Source: Anaeramoeba flamelloides (Eukaryota; Metamonada; Anaeramoebidae). From it: 64,000 nt of DNA. The stretch lies in the NCBI GenBank assembly GCA_027625915.1, contig JANTQA010000028.1:1-64000 (forward strand). Reading direction: 5' to 3'. Positions 23,500 to 35,562 of the stretch are shown here, piece by piece. Made by a program: the position numbers and the translations under genes. Position 1 is the first letter of the stretch, and the number at the start of each line of letters is the position of its first letter. Below the pieces are notes generated by a model. The model was not told the origin of the DNA. It did not search any database and worked only from the letters and a program-made list of their open reading frames with translations.

Positions 23500-24045
23500 T
23501 TAATTCCATTAATTTGGACACATTTTAAACGGTTGGAAAAATAACAATAAAACTACACTTTACATCCAATTGGAAATTAATTTTAATTCACAAACTATTT
23601 CATTTTTTGTCTTTTTTGTTTTTGTTTTCATTTTCAATTTTTTAGTTACTTAATCTGTTTCGTTAGATCTGAAATTTTTTTATAGATGGTTGATATAATG
23701 TTAGTGTTGAGTTTCAAAAATTGAAAAATACACATACAACCGGTGAATAGTATCTTATCATTTGATCGATCAACCATTGTTGGTGTAATTTTAACAAATC
23801 TACCAATATATTTTTTGTTCAAACTCTTTCATTTCAGCTCGTTTCCTTTTTTTGGATAGACTTGTTTTGATTTTTTATTTTATATTGTTTTCTTTTTTTT
23901 TTTGGATGAAAATGATTACTTAAAAAACCATTAATACTATGTTACTTAAATCTAGTTTTTATATTACGTTTGGGAAATTATAATAAATTGAGTTTTTGTT
24001 TCCCTATTTTTGATGCTCTGATGTGTCCAAATTTTCGGAATGGGG
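23500..24045. mobile_element. MITE-5 (GGACACA-ended element), copy 1
   Basis: TTCCATTAATTTGGACACAT at the left is mirrored by ATGTGTCCAAATTTTCGGAA at the right. The body (AATAACAATA, ATCTGTTTCGTTAGATCTGA, CTTATCATTTGATCGATCAA, TTGTTGGTG) is shared with 34935-35875 and 44295-45335 and, inverted, with 48440-48730. A decayed minus-strand frame is visible in some copies but shows no recognisable domain. Confidence 0.6.
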
Positions 24046-24125
24046 GTATAGTGTTTTTTTTGGGAGAAGAGAATTTCAGATTCTTTGAATAAAACTTAGA
24101 GCTATTTTGTGGTTTAAACTTTGAA

Positions 24126-24370
24126 CGACATATAAGCATAAAATTCTCAAATTAAGGCACAAAATTTGGAATTTTAATTTACAATTTATTTTACTAGAAT
24201 TTCAATTTTGTGCTTTAAATTAGAATTTTTATTGGCCTTAAATAAATTTTCATTTAAAAAAATTGACTGTAGCTAAATTTTGTAATTCCAAATTTTGTGC
24301 CTTAATTTGAGATTTTTTTGTGCCTTAAATTTCGTTGAAAGTTTGTGCCTTAAAAGTGAAACTGACTGTA
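24126..24370. mobile_element. Two partial MITE-1 copies side by side
   Basis: 24126-24272 is a decayed copy lacking its left tip; 24273-24370 is the right half of a second, much better copy ending GTGAAACTGACTGTA. They lie inside the TTAA element copy 2. Confidence 0.7.
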
Positions 24371-24474
24371 ATAATTTGACTTAATTATTCTTTTTTTTGG
24401 AAATCTTCTAGCTAAACAAGTCCCATTTATGTTTCCTTTTATGATTCTTTCAATTTTAATGTTGTTGTTCTTTT

Positions 24475-24535
24475 TACAGTCAGTTTCACTTTTAAGGCAC
24501 AAACTTTCAACGAAATTTAAACAACAAATCAAATT
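24475..24535. mobile_element. MITE-1 left-end fragment
   Basis: TACAGTCAGTTTCACTTTTA to CGAAATTTAAACAAC is intact; the rest of the element is missing. Confidence 0.75.
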
Positions 24536-24891
24536 AAGAAAAAAAATATTTCTAATTGCTTTATCTTGTCAGGATTAAAAAAATCTCAAAAATGATGTTA
24601 AAATAAAAAATGAAAAAATTAAATGCCACAATAGAATGATGAGATAAGGATAAAAAATAAGTTTTTCTTAATTCAAAACACTATTTTTTACAATTCAACT
24701 CAACATTCTATTGTGGCAATTTCTTTGAGATATTGAAAAAAAAATTTAAAAAATCTAATGAATGAAGTACTTTAAATAATAAAAATCAATGAGTTACAAC
24801 CAGAGTAAAAAAAGTTATTTTCTGATCCTCTTCAGAATTGCAAAAAAGTGAAAAATCTTTCTTTACCGTGGCTAATCCCTTAAGTGTATTT

Positions 24892-25218
24892 TTATTTCTC
24901 AATAATAACATACTTTGTTCTGAGGCTTCTCCTTGATTTACAATAATCCCTTAAATGTATTTTTATGACTCTAATAAAACTGAGCAAAATTATTTAACTT
25001 AAAAAATTGCACAAAAAAAAATGCCAAGAACTGAACATTTATTTTTAAGTAAAAAAAATTGAGTCTTGGTGTTTTTTGTAATTGGGAACAAAGAAGAAAC
25101 CAAAGTTTTTGTGAAAATTGAAAAAAAGTATATATTATTGTCAGATTAATAAAATCAAAAACAAATTCGAAAAATTATTGGTTTATTTTTGAAAAATTAT
25201 TTTAAAATATTTTAATCA
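24892..25218. other. A+T-rich spacer
   Basis: No gene. It begins with the diverged flank block noted at 23225-23282. Confidence 0.4.
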
Positions 25219-25353
25219 ATGCAGTCAGGCACAAACTTTAAAAAATTATTGGTATTGTAAAAAAAAAATTCCAAATTTTGTGCCTTAATTTGAGATTTTA
25301 GTGTGCCTTAAATTTCGTTGAAAGTTTGTGCCTTAAAAGCGAAACTGACTGTA
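25219..25353. mobile_element. MITE-1 copy with a central deletion
   Basis: The left tip GCAGTCAGGCACAAACTT is short and decayed; the right arm is nearly perfect to CGAAACTGACTGTA. Confidence 0.8.
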
Positions 25354-27150
25354 AACAAAACACAATTTTGTTACAAATTTAAGAGAATTAATTTAAAACA
25401 CTATAATATACAAATTTTCACCAAAAATTAAAGTCTATATTCTCTTCATCCATATAAATACCATTTTTTTTTTCTAATTCTTCTTTATTTTTTTAAAAAC
25501 AAAAACAAACTTTTAACAATCTATCAATAAATAAAAACATAAAAAAAAGAGGAAACAAAAACCATTAGAACAATTTTGAGTTAATCAATCTTATTAAATC
25601 TTTTTTCTCCATTTTAAACAATAAACAAAAAAAAAACAAACCAAAAATAAAAAAAAAACAAAAAAACAAAAAAACAACAAAAACAATCAAAAATCTTAAC
25701 GTACACAACAATTATTATTTAGGATCAATTAATTTTATTATTGATTACAAACCTTCTTTCTAAACTTCTCAGATTACCTTTAGACGTATTTTTCTCCAAA
25801 ACCAACCAAATTTACACATTGAATTAATTCAACCCTTTAGTAATTCCTGGATCGAATCTCTGTCGATTTTCAAAACAGGCAGCCAAAACTATAAACAAAC
25901 TCAGATCGAAAAAAAACACGAACAACCACTATCAAGATTGATAAGTTACCTTCATCATCTCAAAAAACCAAAAAATTAAAAATTCATTGAAAAAAAAAAA
26001 AAAAAAAACAACCAACAAAAGTAAGTTTTAATCCTTTCCTTTGTTACCTTTCAATTTTTCTTTGTTTTTTTTCATTTGTTTTTTTTTTGTTTTGTTTTTT
26101 AAAAATGAAAATAAGTTAAAATTGGATAAAAGGAGAGATTAGATACACAAACAAACAAATTTTACCCTGTGTTATTTATTAGGTTGTAATTTGAAAGAGA
26201 TCCAATCGATTTTGTAATTTGTTAAATTGATTTGTTAGCAAAGCAAGAAAAAATTCTTTAGCTGACTTCATTTCTCTTGGCAACTTTGGTTTTGGTCAAC
26301 AAGAACAAATACCAAGAAGATTTGAAGTGTAAGTGCATTGACAACTTTTTGAACAATTTTGAAATTGATGAGTCATCCAATTCTAAATTAATAGCCTGAC
26401 AATCCAAGTTTATTGTCTAAAACAAGGGATAACAGCAAGTTCTTTGGGGGTTAAAAAGTTTAACACGATTTTTATCAGAAATCCAAGAAATCTTATTCGT
26501 GAAATCTTATTAAAGTTAGTTTCACTATTAAGGCACAAACTTTCAAAGAAATCGAAAAAGAACAAGAAACCTTATTATACGGAATCACAGAAGAAATCAC
26601 GGAAAGCACAATTTGAAAAGGAAAAGTAAAATGAATTAATTGAAAAAATTAACCCCAAAGAATAATTCATTGTATTACTAATCAACCAAACCAACAAACA
26701 CAAATAAGCCACTCCTTTTCTATCTCTAAAATTCAAATATGTTAATATTGGAGATCTCAATAATATTCACAATTTTGAAATAAATTATTATTAACAAAAA
26801 ACTCACATTTAAGGACTACATTTGCAAATTCGACAATTTGTGTCAACACACTTTGTTCCAATCTCATTTAAAATGTAAACTCAGGATCTTTATAATATTC
26901 TCCAATTTGAATCAAAAAATCATTTTATGTGTCATTTTTTCAATGAAAAATTCACCAAGAAATTTTGAGATATGTGAACCCAAACACCTTGTTAAGGAAT
27001 GTGAAAATGAAATTAAAAATATAACCACTAGTTTTTTAACATTTAAACACACTCTCTCTATAAACAACAACTTTAAATCTAAATGATCGTAATGTCAATG
27101 ATCAAAAATCATTGAGTTACTTTGAATTGTTACATTTTCACCACAAACCA
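25354..27150. other. Gene-poor stretch with an A/C-rich tract
   Basis: About 25500-26025 is rich in A and C on the plus strand, with CAAAAAAACAAAAAAACAAC-like runs, and ends at AACAAAAGTAAGTTTTAA, which resembles a 5' splice site. That pattern could be a transcript leader, but no exon was recognised on either side. A MITE-1 left-end scrap (TTAGTTTCACTATTAAGGCA) lies at about 26515-26556. Open frames at 26444-26629 and 26838-27086 show no domain. Confidence 0.35.
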
Positions 27151-27718
27151 TACAACCGTTCCAGCTCTACGGTGAAAAATTATAAGACATAGGAATTGGT
27201 TGCCCAATTATAAAATTGTATTTTTTGAAATAGAAAATTCAAATTCATAACAAAAGATTAAAATTTCAACTTCTCTTACTTCATTGTAGTTATTTTTTTT
27301 TAAAAAAACAAAACAAAAATTAAATTTTCTCAAGAATTGAAATCACAGAAATCATGGAAATTTGAAGAAACAAATTTTACTCAAGAAAATAACGGAAATC
27401 ACAGATACTTGATTGTATTTTTCGATCTTTGTTTTTAAACTGCAAAAACCTGAGATTTTAACAATTTTTGAAATTGAAGATCCACATTAATGTAAGTATT
27501 TTTCTGAATTTATTTTTCAATTTCCAAGACCAAAGGAACCAAAGGAACCAAAGGAACCAAAAAATGGATAAATTATTTTTAATCTTGTATTATAAATTTT
27601 ATGGTTTATGATGAGCTTTAATAACATTTTTACATTTTGTTGTACAACATAAAATCTCAGAATAGAAAAACAATTTCAGGGTAATATAAAATTTCATTGC
27701 AGGGCTGGAACGACTATA
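27151..27718. mobile_element. TACAACCGTTCCAGC-ended element
   Basis: TACAACCGTTCCAGCTCTAC at the left and CAGGGCTGGAACGACTATA at the right form a terminal inverted repeat of about 27 bp, with TA at both edges. The tip is related to the TACAGCCGTTCC foldback at 21677. Inside, at 27530-27560, CAAAGGAACC is repeated three to four times. The same 10-bp repeat, in either orientation, occurs at 44088-44123 and 46415-46460. No gene. Confidence 0.65.
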
Positions 27719-28561
27719 TTAATTATTACAAAGTAATTTTGATTTTGTCTTATTTTTTAATTTTGGTTATTTTTGTTTTTCCTTGAATTAAATCTCCCCA
27801 GTCATGACTAAGAGGAGAATATCTTCTCAAATTGTTTTTGGAACAAAATAATCTATGCCAAACGCACTGAACATTTTTTAATGGGCTTTTTTGATCAAAT
27901 TTTTTTTGAAATGTTTGGATCGTTTCTCTCAAAACCCAATTTGTTGTATCAAGAAAAATCGGGTTGAGGGTTTATGTGGGTAAAGGTTTTTGAAGAATTT
28001 TTCATTGAAAGGATCTTTTAGAGAATTAAATTGGTAAAAAATTTAGTCAGTTTTTTTTTTATTTAAAAAAAAATTATTGCAAGTTGAGATTAAGTGATCT
28101 TTCCTAATTTTTGGAAATGGGAATTTTAGTGAATTTAATATACAATACCAAACCGATGATAGTGTCATCATTGAAAAAGATCTTTGTTTTAAAATAACAA
28201 AGGAATATTCATCTAAAATTTCCACTTTTCTCCTTATTGATACTTTAAAACAATTTTAACCTAAAACCCTATCAATTCAACTCACAATCAAAAAATATTT
28301 GAATAGAAAATTGCCAACAATGTGTAAGGGTTCTAAAAATTTGTTTTCATGTGAAATTTTCTCCAAAAGTAGATTTTTGCCAACCTTCTTTTTCATTTTG
28401 AGATATCAGAACTATACAAGACTGAGACAAATAAATTTAGACCTTTTTAGGAAAAAATGCCAATTTTTTCCTACTTAGATCTCGCTGAATAAAAATTTGT
28501 GAGAATTAACAATCACCAAACCCTGGTAGAAACACACCATACTTTAAATTTGAATTGCAAA
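27719..28561. other. A+T-rich stretch
   Basis: No gene recognised. 28260-28520 shares words with 45540-45660 (TTGCCAAC, CCTACTTAGATCT and complements), so both may belong to a larger unrecognised repeat. Confidence 0.35.
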
Positions 28562-28757
28562 CGCAGTCGTTAATATACAAACTTTGAACAAATTAATACA
28601 CATAAAAAAATCTTGAATTAAAGCACAAAATTTGGAATTTTTTTTTTTTTTTTACAATTTATTTTACTAAAATTCGAATTTTTTACCTTAATTTGAGTTT
28701 TTTTTGTGCCTTAAATTTCGTTCAAAAGTTTGTGTCTTAAACGTGGAAACTGACTGT
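28562..28757. mobile_element. MITE-1 copy, decayed left arm
   Basis: The left tip is changed (GCAGTCGTTAATATACAAAC); the right arm ends GTGGAAACTGACTGTA. Confidence 0.75.
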
Positions 28758-29035
28758 ATTATTTTTAAACAACAATTATTTAATAAAGTCCTCACCATTT
28801 TAAAATATCTGTAATAGAAAAAATATATTTATATTTTAAAATCTGGAAATCCAGATTTTTACGATTATTATCATAAGCTTGACATTTCCAAAGAAAATCA
28901 TCCAATTATTTAATGATATCCAAAATTTTATTTTTATACATATCTTTCACACTTTTAATTTATAATCATTCATAAAATACAATTATCTGTTTAAATAATT
29001 TTATATAATTTCCTAACTTTAAAATAGAAGCAATA

Positions 29036-29416
29036 CAATTGTAAATATGGAATGTTTTTAAAAAAATAGAGTTTTTACAATTTTAGAGATAAATAACCTA
29101 AACTATGAATTTATCCAAATTTTAGTAATAGTAAATTTTAATATCCAATTATCTTCATTTACTAATAATAATTTTAATCAAAAAATTGTTTGGTAAATAC
29201 CATTCTCTCCATTTTATTTTTAAAAAAAATCATTTTTCAAACAAAAATATTTGTTATTTACATAACCAGTTTTCTATTGAAAAATCTTCTTTTGGCTCAA
29301 AAATCAAAAAGAACATTTCGTTTACTATTACCAAAATTTGGATAAATTCATAGTTTAGGTTATTTATCTTTAAAATTGTAAAAACTCTATTTTTTGACAA
29401 CATTCCATATTTACAG
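29036..29416. repeat. Inverted repeat with ~100-bp arms
   Basis: 29036-29135 (AATTGTAAATATGGAATG to TTTTAGTAATAGTAAA) is complementary to 29317-29416 with only a few differences, around about 180 bp of unrelated sequence. A foldback-type element or decayed palindromic MITE is likely. A MITE-1 copy begins 7 bp after the right arm. Confidence 0.8.
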
Positions 29417-29422
29417 TTGTGA

Positions 29423-29623
29423 TACAGTCAGTTCCACTTTTAAGGAATAAACTTTCAATTGGAATTTATTTTGGTTCTTTAAAATTTATTAAGGCACAAA
29501 ATTCAGATTATTATAAAATAAATTGTATTTAAAAAAATTCAAAATTTGTTTAATAATTTGAGATTTTTTAGTATCAAAAATTTTTTGTTTAAAGTTTATG
29601 CCTTAAAATTAGAACTTAATGTA
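29423..29623. mobile_element. MITE-1 copy, old
   Basis: TACAGTCAGTTCCACTTTTA at the left; the right end is decayed to TTAGAACTTAATGTA. Confidence 0.75.
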
Positions 29624-29744
29624 TGTGAAAAAACAAAAAAAACAAATAATTGCCAATTTTAAAAAAATGTTATGCACAAAACTTTTTTAGTAAGGATTTT
29701 TTATGAAGGGTTATTAATGAAATAAAAAAATAAATTCAAATACA

Positions 29745-29920
29745 ATCTTTTAAAGAGAGAATTTTGAAGAGATTAAGTTTGAAACTTCTTTAGTGACTAA
29801 ATTCGAGATTAAATTTGATACTAAATTTGTGCCTAAATTAGAGATTAAATTTGAAATTTCTTTAGTTACTAAATTCGAGATTAAATTTGTGTCTTCTAAT
29901 TCACAGTATCTCTAGATAGA
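29745..29920. repeat. Tandem array of ~36-bp units, array 1
   Basis: Imperfect repeats of AACTTCTTTAGTGACTAAAT with TCGAGATTAAATTTG. It starts with AAAGAGAGAATTTTGAAG, as does array 2 at 32105-32330, and ends with TTCTAATTCA. It is probably the core of a dispersed element whose ends I did not define. Confidence 0.75.
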
Positions 29921-30170
29921 ATTAAAGTATATATACACTACCATTCTAAGAATTTTGTTTTCAAAAATTTTTTAATGATAGAATAACAATAAAAAAACTG
30001 TATTGTCAAATATGGTTTAAATTCTATTAATAATTATTCTGAGATTCAAAGGGTTAGACACTATCTAATTTTTTTTTTTTTTTTTACAAGTAATACTCCT
30101 TAAAGAACTCAACTTTAAACTATTATAAATCAACCAATTTAATTTCAACTATTATATATATATATATATA

Positions 30171-30761
30171 TATAAGGTATTTCCAAAAAAGTGGGGCATT
30201 TTTTTTTAAATTTCATAAAAAATAATCTTTTTGAGTGACGGTAATCATTAATCAACGATACCAAATTAAGTTTAATATTAATATCAATTGAATAAACCAC
30301 TTATGTATTTAATTCAAAGTATGTTAGTTGAAATATTCTCAAAAAATGAAAAAAAAAATAGCACTTTTTTTGGTTAAAGCAATGTACGACCAATTTCAAT
30401 AAAAAAACGGAAATATGGAAAGGGAACAAATGATTTTTTAAACACGAAAACGCAGTTATATGTTTTTAATTATATTGTAAATTTTGTTGAGATTATACAT
30501 GTTATGAAAATATTTTTTTCGATCGAAAAGAAAATAATAAACTTCAATTTTCGCACATAAAAAAATATCGGATAAAATCGAGATCATAAATTTTAATCTA
30601 TTTTATTTCTGCAATACAATATTAAAAAACAAATTGAATTATTATAAAGAATCTATAAATGGTGGTTAATGATTATATATATTTAAATCCTTTTTTGAAG
30701 AATGGGTTACATAAATATATTTTAAAATAAATTTGCCCCACATTCTTGGAAATAGCTTATA
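30171..30761. mobile_element. MITE-3, copy 1
   Basis: TATAAGGTATTTCCAAAAAA then GTGGGGCA at the left; TGCCCCACATTCTTGGAAATA then GCTTATA at the right. It is about 590 bp with TA-type edges. The inverted second copy is at 35877-36473; both contain CAATGTACGACCAATTTCAA. No coding capacity. MITE-2 starts directly at its right edge. Confidence 0.82.
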
Positions 30762-31464
30762 AACTATTTTTCAGTCAAAGGGGCCCAGTTGTAATGGTAT
30801 AATACATGTGTTTAAAGGGTTTGCATAGATATTAGAAGAAAAATTTTATTTTGGAAATTTTTAAAATTGAAATCATTTTTTCACATTTCTACACATTTTT
30901 GTTTTTTTTTTTCGATTTTTTTTTAAAAACGTCATTCATTTGCAAAAAAATTTTTATTGCAAGATCAATAGTCACTTGGTCAAAACTTGTTATTCTGGTG
31001 TCATTGAAACCATGTAAAGATTGTTGAGAAATCATATTGATTTCTATTGGAATTCAATTTGATCTTTGATCTTGATATTTGTTTAATAAATGTGAAAAAT
31101 TTTCACGTGATTTTCATTTCCTTTTTCAAATAGAGACCACAAATACCAACAAACTTTGTTTGAGGGCTTGATTTCTAAAAGAAAAGTATGGAAAATGAAG
31201 TGAAAAATGTTTGATATTTATTATTCAAATACCAGTAGAAGTTCAAAACAAACATCGTTGTTTTTCTCAATATGGTCTTTAGAATTTGAGTTTTTCAATT
31301 TTTAAGAAAAGCTATTGATTTATTAATATTCTTTCAGACATCTATCAACATTTCTTTGAGGTGTATTATTCTGTTTATTTCTGATTTGTTCTTCAAAGGT
31401 CAATTATATAAAATAATTGATATTTGAAAAAAACGTTGGGCCCCTTTGACTGAAACAGAGTTTA
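30760..31464. mobile_element. MITE-2, best copy
   Basis: TA, then AACTATTTTTCAGTCAAAGG and GGCCCAG at the left; GGGCCCCTTTGACTGAAACA then GAGTT and TA at the right. The left TA is also the right edge of MITE-3, so one of the two inserted at the boundary of the other. About 700 bp; no gene. Confidence 0.87.
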
Positions 31465-31639
31465 TAATAGAAAAAATGAAATGAAAAGAAAAAAAAAAAA
31501 AAAAAATATAAATAATCCAAAAATAATAATTCAAAAGTATTTCCAAATTTCAGGAAATGGAGTTATAGTGAATCTTTTAACTATTTTAACTATTTACAAA
31601 AACTTTTGAATTTTAGTTAAGGTTTGAATTCATTCATAA

Positions 31640-32066
31640 GTACTGTTGTCAAAATAATACACGCAAAAAAGTTTAATCTATGATTCCAAATAAAAAAAGG
31701 TATTTTTTTATACATTCAATTCTACTTTAAATTCATAAAATTTCAACAAAAAATAAGGTAGAAAAAAAAACACAAATTAAAACACAGAATTCAGAAACTA
31801 GTAAAATACTTTTGTGAAAAATAAAATTCCAAATTTTTCACCTTAATTTGTGATTTTTTTGTGCTACCTTAATTTTTGTTGAAAGTTTGTACATTTAAAG
31901 TGAAACTTACTGTAAGAAGACCCAATACATTAATTGATCAAATAAATCTAAAATAAACGATGAGTGAATATGGAATTAATTTTCTAAAGTTCTATTATTA
32001 AAACATAAAATTCTAAAAATACAGGATTAAATAGGAAAAATTATTTCAAAAGATAGAGTTATATTC
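31640..32066. mobile_element. GTCAAAATAAT-ended element, copy with MITE-1 inside
   Basis: The left tip TACTGTTGTCAAAATAATAC and the body after the insertion (TTTTCTAAAGTTCTATTATT, AGGATTAAAT) match 32571-33066 and 10340-10822. A MITE-1 copy at 31711-31914 interrupts it. Confidence 0.55.
31711..31914. mobile_element. MITE-1 copy, old
   Basis: TACATTCAATTCTACTTTAA at the left and GTGAAACTTACTGTA at the right; both arms carry many changes. Confidence 0.7.
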
Positions 32067-32104
32067 GAATTTATTGTGAATTGTTCGGCGAAAAGAGTAA
32101 TCTA

Positions 32105-32330
32105 AACTAGTAAAGAGAGAATTTTGAAGTGATTAAGTTTGAAACGTCTTTCGTGCCTAAATTCGAGATTAAGTTTGAAACTTCTTTAGTGACTAAATTC
32201 TAGAATAAATTTGAAACTTCTTTCGTGAATAAATTTTAAAATTCTTTTGTGACCCAATTCGTGAATTCTAACATGACTAAATTCGTGACTAAATTTGATA
32301 CTTCTAATTCAAAGAGTGTCTATATTATAC
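32105..32330. repeat. Tandem array of ~36-bp units, array 2
   Basis: Five or six imperfect units built on TTTGAAACTTCTTTAGTGAC and TAAATTCGAGATTAAG. The first 30 bp and the last unit (GATACTTCTAATTCA) match array 1 at 29745-29920. Confidence 0.8.
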
Positions 32331-32570
32331 ACAGTCATCAGAAGTATTTGACACTTAATTTAGTTTTCTAAAAAAAAAATAAAAAAAAAAGAAGAATTTA
32401 AAATAATAGATAGAGAAAAATTGACATTTATCATTAAGTGCAAAAAAATAGAACTAACTTTTTTTGAAATTTTTTATTATTAAAAAAACTAACAAAAAAT
32501 CAACAAAAAATAGTGAAAATTATGAAAAATTTCAAAAAAATTTCATTCCCAATTTCAATTTTACTTTACA

Positions 32571-33066
32571 GTTGTCAAAATAATTTTTGCAGAAAAGTTT
32601 AATACCATGTTCCAAAATACAAAGCTTGTGTTTTTTTTTTTGTTATAGAAGACCTAAATATTAGCCGATAAGAAGAAACTGATAATAAACTAATTAGTAA
32701 ATATGGTGTTGGTTTCTTAAACGGTTCTGTTATTTAAAAAAGAAATTGGAAAAATAAAGGATCAAATTGAAAGATTTCATCTCATAAAATAAAAGTAAAT
32801 TTTGGAGAATATTTTATATTCATCAAAAAACAAAAAATTACAAAAATACTGAGAAAATTATTAAAAAAAATTACACGAATTTTATTATTAAGTTAAAATT
32901 GACCTAAAACATCAAGGGTTTTACTTTCAAAATTAATTGGGAACCCTCTTTATACTATTAGATAGTGAATTAGATGTTCAACTGTTACACGAAGAAAAAA
33001 GCACTGATTTAATTTTGAAATTTGGATTATAGGATTTTAGGTACACATTATTTTGATAACTGTACT
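32571..33066. mobile_element. GTCAAAATAAT-ended element, uninterrupted copy
   Basis: ACAGTTGTCAAAATAATTTT at the left and ATTATTTTGATAACTGTA at the right form terminal inverted repeats; about 0.5 kb. It matches 10340-10822 along its length. The tip TACAGTT resembles the other TA-target families here. Confidence 0.7.
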
Positions 33067-34427
33067 TCATGGGATCATAGTATCAAAGGAGATCTTCAAT
33101 TGTCTTTATTGATTTGACTGGGTAATACATAAATGATAATTTTTCTTTTTTTTTTTTTTGGAATTAATCGATTTCTTCTTTTTATTTCAATATATCTTCA
33201 AGTTTTTTGTAATTTCTATATTTCTTAGAATATTATTAATTATCAAGTATCATTCTCTTTGCATTCTTTCTTTCTTTTCATTTGTTAATAAAAAAAATAT
33301 AATTATTAAGAACTTTAATTTGTGCTTTTTTTTCAACTCTCAATTTTCTTCAAAAAACCAATCGAATTCTTTTTTTCAAAAAATATTTATAAAATCAAAA
33401 TATTCTAAATTACTTTTTAAATTAAATTTCATTAACAATCTATAAAATAAGTTTTACTACTTATTTTTTGATGATAATCCAACAACTTTCGAAGCATAAG
33501 ATCAAATAAATAAAATTACAGATCTAAAATTCAAATAAAAACAATTCACCAACATTCATAAAAAAAAAATTATAAATTTTATAAAACATTACCTGATAAT
33601 TTGAGCATTATTTCAAATCAATATTTTTTTAATCATTATTTATCTGATTTTATCTTTTTTCTAATTTAATTAATTAAAAAATAAAAAACTTATTATTTTG
33701 ATATATTTTTGTTAACTTATTTATCACTTTCAATATTTTATGGATATATATATATATTTAACTATCAGGTTTGTATAACCTACACTTCTGATTTAATAAA
33801 GATATACTTTATTTGTAAAAAATGTTACCCAAAAAACTAAAAATAATTTTAAATTTCAATTTTATTTTACTTAATTGACTTTTGGAAAATATATAAGAAA
33901 TGATTAGAATAATATACATGAGAGCATAATTGATAAAATATTAATCAAAACGAAGTAATATATTTTCAAAAAAAAAAAATGAAAAAACTCAAATCTTGAG
34001 TTTAACCTCATTCTGGTGAAAAAAAAATCTAACAATGTTCATTTTGATCTATAATTGAAGAAAAAAAGAAAATTCCATAAGAAATCAATATTATAAGACT
34101 ACAATAATTTCCACCTTTTAAATAATATTACAATAAAACCTTATAAACATGTGAAGGTAGTTCTTGTAATTAAAAAAAATTTTTTTTTAAAAACAATTGT
34201 GTAACAAAATAAATCAATTAAAAAAAAAATACGAAAAAATGTGAAATAATGATTTCGATTTTAATAATTTCAAAAATGAATTTTTCATCAAACTACCCAT
34301 TCAAACTATTGAACACAAGTAATTTTAAAGTATAAATAGTGTTTTTTGACTGGAAATGAGTTGATTAATTCCATTTGAGTCATATATTTATCAGATTTAT
34401 TAACAAATATGATATAAATATTTATTC
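33067..34427. other. Gene-free, very A+T-rich stretch
   Basis: No repeat or gene recognised. The 95-codon frame at 33158-33445 is Phe/Ile/Asn/Lys-rich with no domain. A (TA)n run lies near 33745-33760. Confidence 0.45.
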
Positions 34428-34627
34428 TACACTCAGTTCCACTTTAAAGACACAAACTTTTAACAAAAATTTAAGGCAAAAAAAATCTCAAATTTAAGCA
34501 CATACTTTTGAATTTTTCACTTTTCAAATTATTTTACTTGAATTTGAATTTTCTGTACCTTAATTTGAAAATTTTCTATGTTTTAAATTTCGTTCAACAT
34601 TGTATCTTAAAAGCAGAACTGGATGTA
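34428..34627. mobile_element. MITE-1 copy
   Basis: TACACTCAGTTCCACTTTAA at the left, GCAGAACTGGATGTA at the right; moderately decayed. Confidence 0.8.
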
Positions 34628-34934
34628 TCATAACATCCTAATATCATACTTTATAATATATTTGTAACAAGTTTTTTATATTGTGACAAAAAAAATTATA
34701 TAATGTACATATATAAATCAATAAATTATCATATCGTTTACACACTTTGATAATACTAAGGAAGATAGAACTTTTTAATTGTAATTTTTTTTTTCATTTT
34801 TAAGTTACTTTTTTAGAAAGATATATGACATTTTTTTTTTTTTGATAGAACTGTCAACATTTTTTATCTATATTTATGAGATAGGATTTTTTATTTTATT
34901 TAAATAAATTTTCAAAGTTTGATAATATAAACTA
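34628..34934. other. A+T-rich spacer
   Basis: Nothing recognised. Confidence 0.4.
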
Positions 34935-35341
34935 TATTCTAAAAAATTGGACACTGTTTAAACAGTTGAAAGAATAACAATACTATACTTTAAATTCAAT
35001 TTAGAAAGAATTTTGATTTTACAAACTATTTTGATTTTTTGTCTTTTTTGTTTTGTTTTCATTTCCTTTTTTCAAATTTCGTAATCTGTTTCCGTTATAT
35101 TTGTAATTTCTTTCGATAGTTGATAGAAGGTTAGTGTAGAGTTTGTGAAATTGATAAAATTCACATATAATTGGTTGATGGTATCTTATAATTTGATCTA
35201 TCAACAATTGTTGGTGAAATTTCAACAACAATTGTTCAATAAATTTTTTCATGTTACACTCGTTTCATTATTTTGGACACACTGGTTTTGTTTTTTTTTT
35301 TCAGTTTTATATTTTTTTTCTTTTATTTGGATTAAAATGAT

Positions 35342-35539
35342 TACAGCCAGCTCCACTTTTAAGACACAAACTTTCAATGAAATATAAGGCACAATAAAAA
35401 TCTCAAATAAAAGCACAGATATGGAATTTTTTTTACACTAATTATTTTCAAGAATTTGAATTTTGTTATTTAATTTTGGATTTTACAATACCTTAAATTT
35501 TGTTGAAAGTTTGTGTCTGAAAAGTGAAACTGACTGTAC
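35342..35539. mobile_element. MITE-1 copy
   Basis: TACAGCCAGCTCCACTTTTA at the left, GTGAAACTGACTGTA at the right; complete. Confidence 0.88.
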
Positions 35540-35562
35540 TTATTAAAACGCTAATACTCTCT

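Larger units (their letters stand above)
23283..24891. mobile_element. TTAA-flanked element (TTAAGGGAGTAG family), copy 2
   Basis: The ends TTAAGGGAGTAGCTACACCA and GTGGCTAATCCCTTAA match copy 1 at 10198-12112. Landmarks in order: GTGTGATCGTAGATTCTCG, the nested MITE-5 element (23500-24045), AGCTATTTTGTGGTTTA, MITE-1 pieces, and the GCCACAATA inverted pair. No transposase frame. Confidence 0.6.

Noticed and set aside
26010-26040. 5' splice site AAAGTAAGTTTT after an A/C-rich leader
   Set aside because: No exon with coding character was found upstream or a plausible acceptor and exon downstream, so I do not call a gene.
29745-32330. CRISPR-like spacing of the 36-bp units
   Set aside because: Units are contiguous and imperfect with no unique spacers, and the window is eukaryotic.
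33158-33445. 95-codon plus-strand frame
   Set aside because: Phe/Ile/Asn/Lys composition of random A+T-rich DNA; no domain.
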